Positions 62,294 through 64,000 of a DNA stretch of 64,000 bases are shown one piece after another. The translations under genes were made by a program, and so were the position numbers. Within the stretch, counting starts at the first letter, position 1, and the number at the start of each line of letters is the position of its first letter. Source of the stretch: Rikenella microfusus (GTDB lineage Bacteria > Bacteroidota > Bacteroidia > Bacteroidales > VadinHA17); contig DYKN01000014.1 of NCBI GenBank assembly GCA_020722575.1, forward strand, positions 1 to 64,000. The letters are read 5' to 3'. The notes under the pieces were generated by a model. It saw only the letters and a program-made list of their open reading frames with translations. It had not been told where the DNA came from and made no database searches.

Positions 62294-63019
62294 ATGAGTT
62301 TCATAAGAAAAGGTAGTAGATTACCCGGTAAATTAAAAGGTTTGTTTTTTGTATGTAGGATGGATAGACTTGTGCCTATTAAGCTCTTTAACTTTTTAGC
62401 GCATATAGCAGATTTATCAAAATGGATTTCAGTAAACAAAAAAAAATGCAAAAACGATTTTTATACAAGAAAATTTAATTATAAAAAACGGGAAGTTTTA
62501 TATGAACAGGTGATCAATGACTATAATTTAAATACAAATATCGACTATCTAGAATTTGGCGTTTCAAAAGGTCATTCTTTCAAATGGTGGATTAATCGAA
62601 TAAAAAATATTGATGCTAAATTTTATGGATTTGATACTTTTAACGGGCTTCCAGAATCTTGGGGTCCATATAAAAAAGGAGATATGGGAAGTAATAATAC
62701 TCCTCCTGTCATTGATGATAATAGATATAAATTTTATCAAGGCCTTTTTCAACAGACTTTAATCCCGTTTTTAAGTATTTATGATGCTAGTAAACGAAAA
62801 GTGATACACATGGATGCAGATATATATTCTGCTACTCTTTATGTTCTGACTTTAATTACTCCATTTCTTAAATCAGGGGATATAATATTTTTCGATGAAT
62901 TTAATGTTCCTCTTCATGAATTTAAAGCCTTTAAAGATTGGAGCAATTCGTTTTACATAGACTATGAAGTGATTGGAGCGGTTAATAATTTTTGCCAAGT
63001 TGCAATAATGATAAAATAA
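62294..63019 (+). CDS. TylF/MycF-type class I SAM-dependent methyltransferase-like protein
   Basis: 241 aa. YLEFGVSKGHSFKWW is the SAM-binding loop, FYGFDTFNGLPESWG the acidic loop, and HMDADIYSATLYVL and DIIFFDEFN the metal-binding and catalytic region of TylF-like O-methyltransferases, often found with glycan or antibiotic clusters. Noticeably more AT-rich, with more Asn, Lys and Ile, than its neighbours, and next to an IS remnant, so it may have been acquired recently. Substrate unknown. Confidence 0.8.
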   Translation: MSFIRKGSRLPGKLKGLFFVCRMDRLVPIKLFNFLAHIADLSKWISVNKKKCKNDFYTRKFNYKKREVLYEQVINDYNLNTNIDYLEFGVSKGHSFKWWINRIKNIDAKFYGFDTFNGLPESWGPYKKGDMGSNNTPPVIDDNRYKFYQGLFQQTLIPFLSIYDASKRKVIHMDADIYSATLYVLTLITPFLKSGDIIFFDEFNVPLHEFKAFKDWSNSFYIDYEVIGAVNNFCQVAIMIK

Positions 63020-63189
63020 CTTGCTCTAATAATGTATAAAAATAATAGCCGGTTCAGTAGTAAATTCAAGGGTTGTCTCCCGCTTCAACTTTCGTTTAGT
63101 TTGACAGGAATTAAGCCCGCAATCAGCTACTATTCTTATACGAAACTTATGGAACTGCTATATTTATACGGACAGTAAGTTAAGCTAAA

Positions 63190-63879
63190 ATGCTTAATTT
63201 AACGGATATTAAAAAAAGAAGAAAGGATGATCGAGAGTTCAAACAAATGGTTGTTAAGCTTTCAAACACAAGAGAAGATATTTCTGCACTAGCTGCAGAA
63301 ATGGATATTCGACCAGACCTGATCTATCGTTGGAGACGGGAAGCTGTGGCATTTGATCGTGCCAGCTCCCCGGGCCAGGGAAATAATATAATGACCGGAG
63401 AGCAAAAGAAGATAGCCCGATTAAAGAAAGAGTTACGAGATGACCAATTAGAGCGTGACATCTTAAAAAAAGCTGTAAGCATTTTCTCGAGGAGCGATGG
63501 CAAATATTCGAATTCATATCTCCCGGCATGGAAGATGGCTGTCAGGAACCGTATGATTACCCGGAAATTGATTTTCCATTCTGACAGAGGCGTCCAATAT
63601 TCTTGTTATGAGTTTGCAAATCTGCTGTCATCCTACAAACTTGTAGAAAGGAGCATGAGCCGGAAAGGAGATTGCTGGGATAATGCAGTTGCTGAAAGCT
63701 TCTTTAAAACACTTAAAGTAAAACATATTTATCATCACAGTTACAAGACTTTTAAAGAAGCTGAATTATCAGTATTTGAATACATTGAATTGTGGTATAA
63801 TGTAAACCGGATACATACAACATTAAAAACATCAATAAGAAATAAAAAAGAGAAATTTATAAATCAATTAGTAGCTTAA
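63190..63879 (+). mobile_element. IS3-family transposase, OrfA fused in frame to the end of OrfB by an internal deletion
   Basis: 229 aa. Residues 1-~106 are a complete OrfA (helix-turn-helix DIRPDLIYRWRREA; leucine-zipper-like KKIARLKKELRDDQLERDILK; ending AVSIFSRSDGKY). This is joined, around residues 107-112, to the last part of the OrfB DDE domain: AWKMAVRNRMI, FHSDRGVQY with the second Asp (D132), and NAVAESFFKTLK with the Glu (E169). The first catalytic Asp and roughly 150 OrfB residues are missing, so it cannot transpose by itself. A TTAAGC/GCTTAA inverted repeat straddles the start codon (63180-63197). IS ends were not identified. Confidence 0.85.
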
Positions 63880-64000
63880 AAAATTTTCCAGATTTTTATT
63901 GCAGGTTCAACTCTAATGGTTAAACGTTATATTTGTAAATGCTTTAACAGTTGGTTTGTAGGTGGGAGTTATAATCACGTACATATCTAACGCTAAGGCC

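Overview
The window is a low-GC chromosomal segment of a member of the Bacteroidota, most likely an anaerobic Bacteroidales-type organism. The evidence is a SusC-type TonB-receptor N-terminus, promoters of the TAnnTTTG (-7) type, near absence of Shine-Dalgarno sites, a bTHX ribosomal protein, a DPP-IV-like S9 peptidase, many secreted or lipoprotein glycan enzymes, and B12-dependent C1 genes. No rRNA, tRNA or CRISPR array was seen.

Layout. 1-0.15 kb: a 21-bp minisatellite. 0.3-22.8 kb: mostly housekeeping and envelope genes (rlmN, a PBP4-type dacB, a DUF362 ferredoxin protein, gyrB, a barrel protein plus a large TPR protein, ftsE, a FemAB/GNAT-like protein plus a deacetylase-like protein, an RRM protein plus a cold-shock protein, bTHX with a long tail, a TPP enzyme, an LtaS-like sulfatase, an S9 peptidase, an EamA exporter). 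22.8-37.4 kb: a (glucurono)xylan locus. An apparent minus-strand operon encodes a GH67 alpha-glucuronidase, an SDR, D-mannonate dehydratase, xylulokinase, xylose isomerase and a polyol dehydrogenase. It lies next to a LacI-family regulator whose probable operators sit in the lacI/susC intergenic region. Plus-strand neighbours are a SusC stump, a secreted Gfo/Idh/MocA oxidoreductase and a DUF6807 protein; further on, on the minus strand, are a gutted GH3 gene and a mutarotase-like protein. 37.5-41.2 kb: a four-gene corrinoid/methyl-THF module (corrinoid protein, methyl-THF methyltransferase, MetV-MetF-type MTHFR, MetH reactivation domain) with no visible methyl donor or acceptor enzyme. 42-49.2 kb: an aromatic amino acid ammonia-lyase, a PagL-like protein, a DUF1080 lipoprotein, a GH29 fucosidase, and an Fe-alcohol dehydrogenase/ABM/Mut7-C operon. 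49.4-54.8 kb: a two-component system (OmpR-type regulator plus kinase) in an operon with a Q-rich secreted protein and a barrel protein, followed by a second Q-rich protein and a DUF4382 lipoprotein. Three promoters here share TTCAT direct repeats at 11-bp spacing. 54.9-64 kb: a ROK kinase, a CE15 esterase fragment, a hybrid sensor kinase, a nucleoside-type MFS transporter, a ceramidase-like protein, a TylF-like methyltransferase and a deleted IS3-family transposase.

How the genes work together. GH67 releases (4-O-methyl)glucuronate. The SDR and ManD fit the fructuronate, mannonate, 2-keto-3-deoxygluconate route, and XylA/XylB take xylose to xylulose-5-phosphate. The transport and side-chain part of the locus (SusC, GH3, CE15) survives only as fragments, either real decay or assembly collapse. 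The most interesting unexplained material is the TTCAT-box two-component regulon with its two Q-rich proteins, the duplicated kinase 3' end around a segment bounded by 13-bp inverted repeats, and the orphan corrinoid methyl-transfer module close to a gene set that handles a methylated sugar acid.
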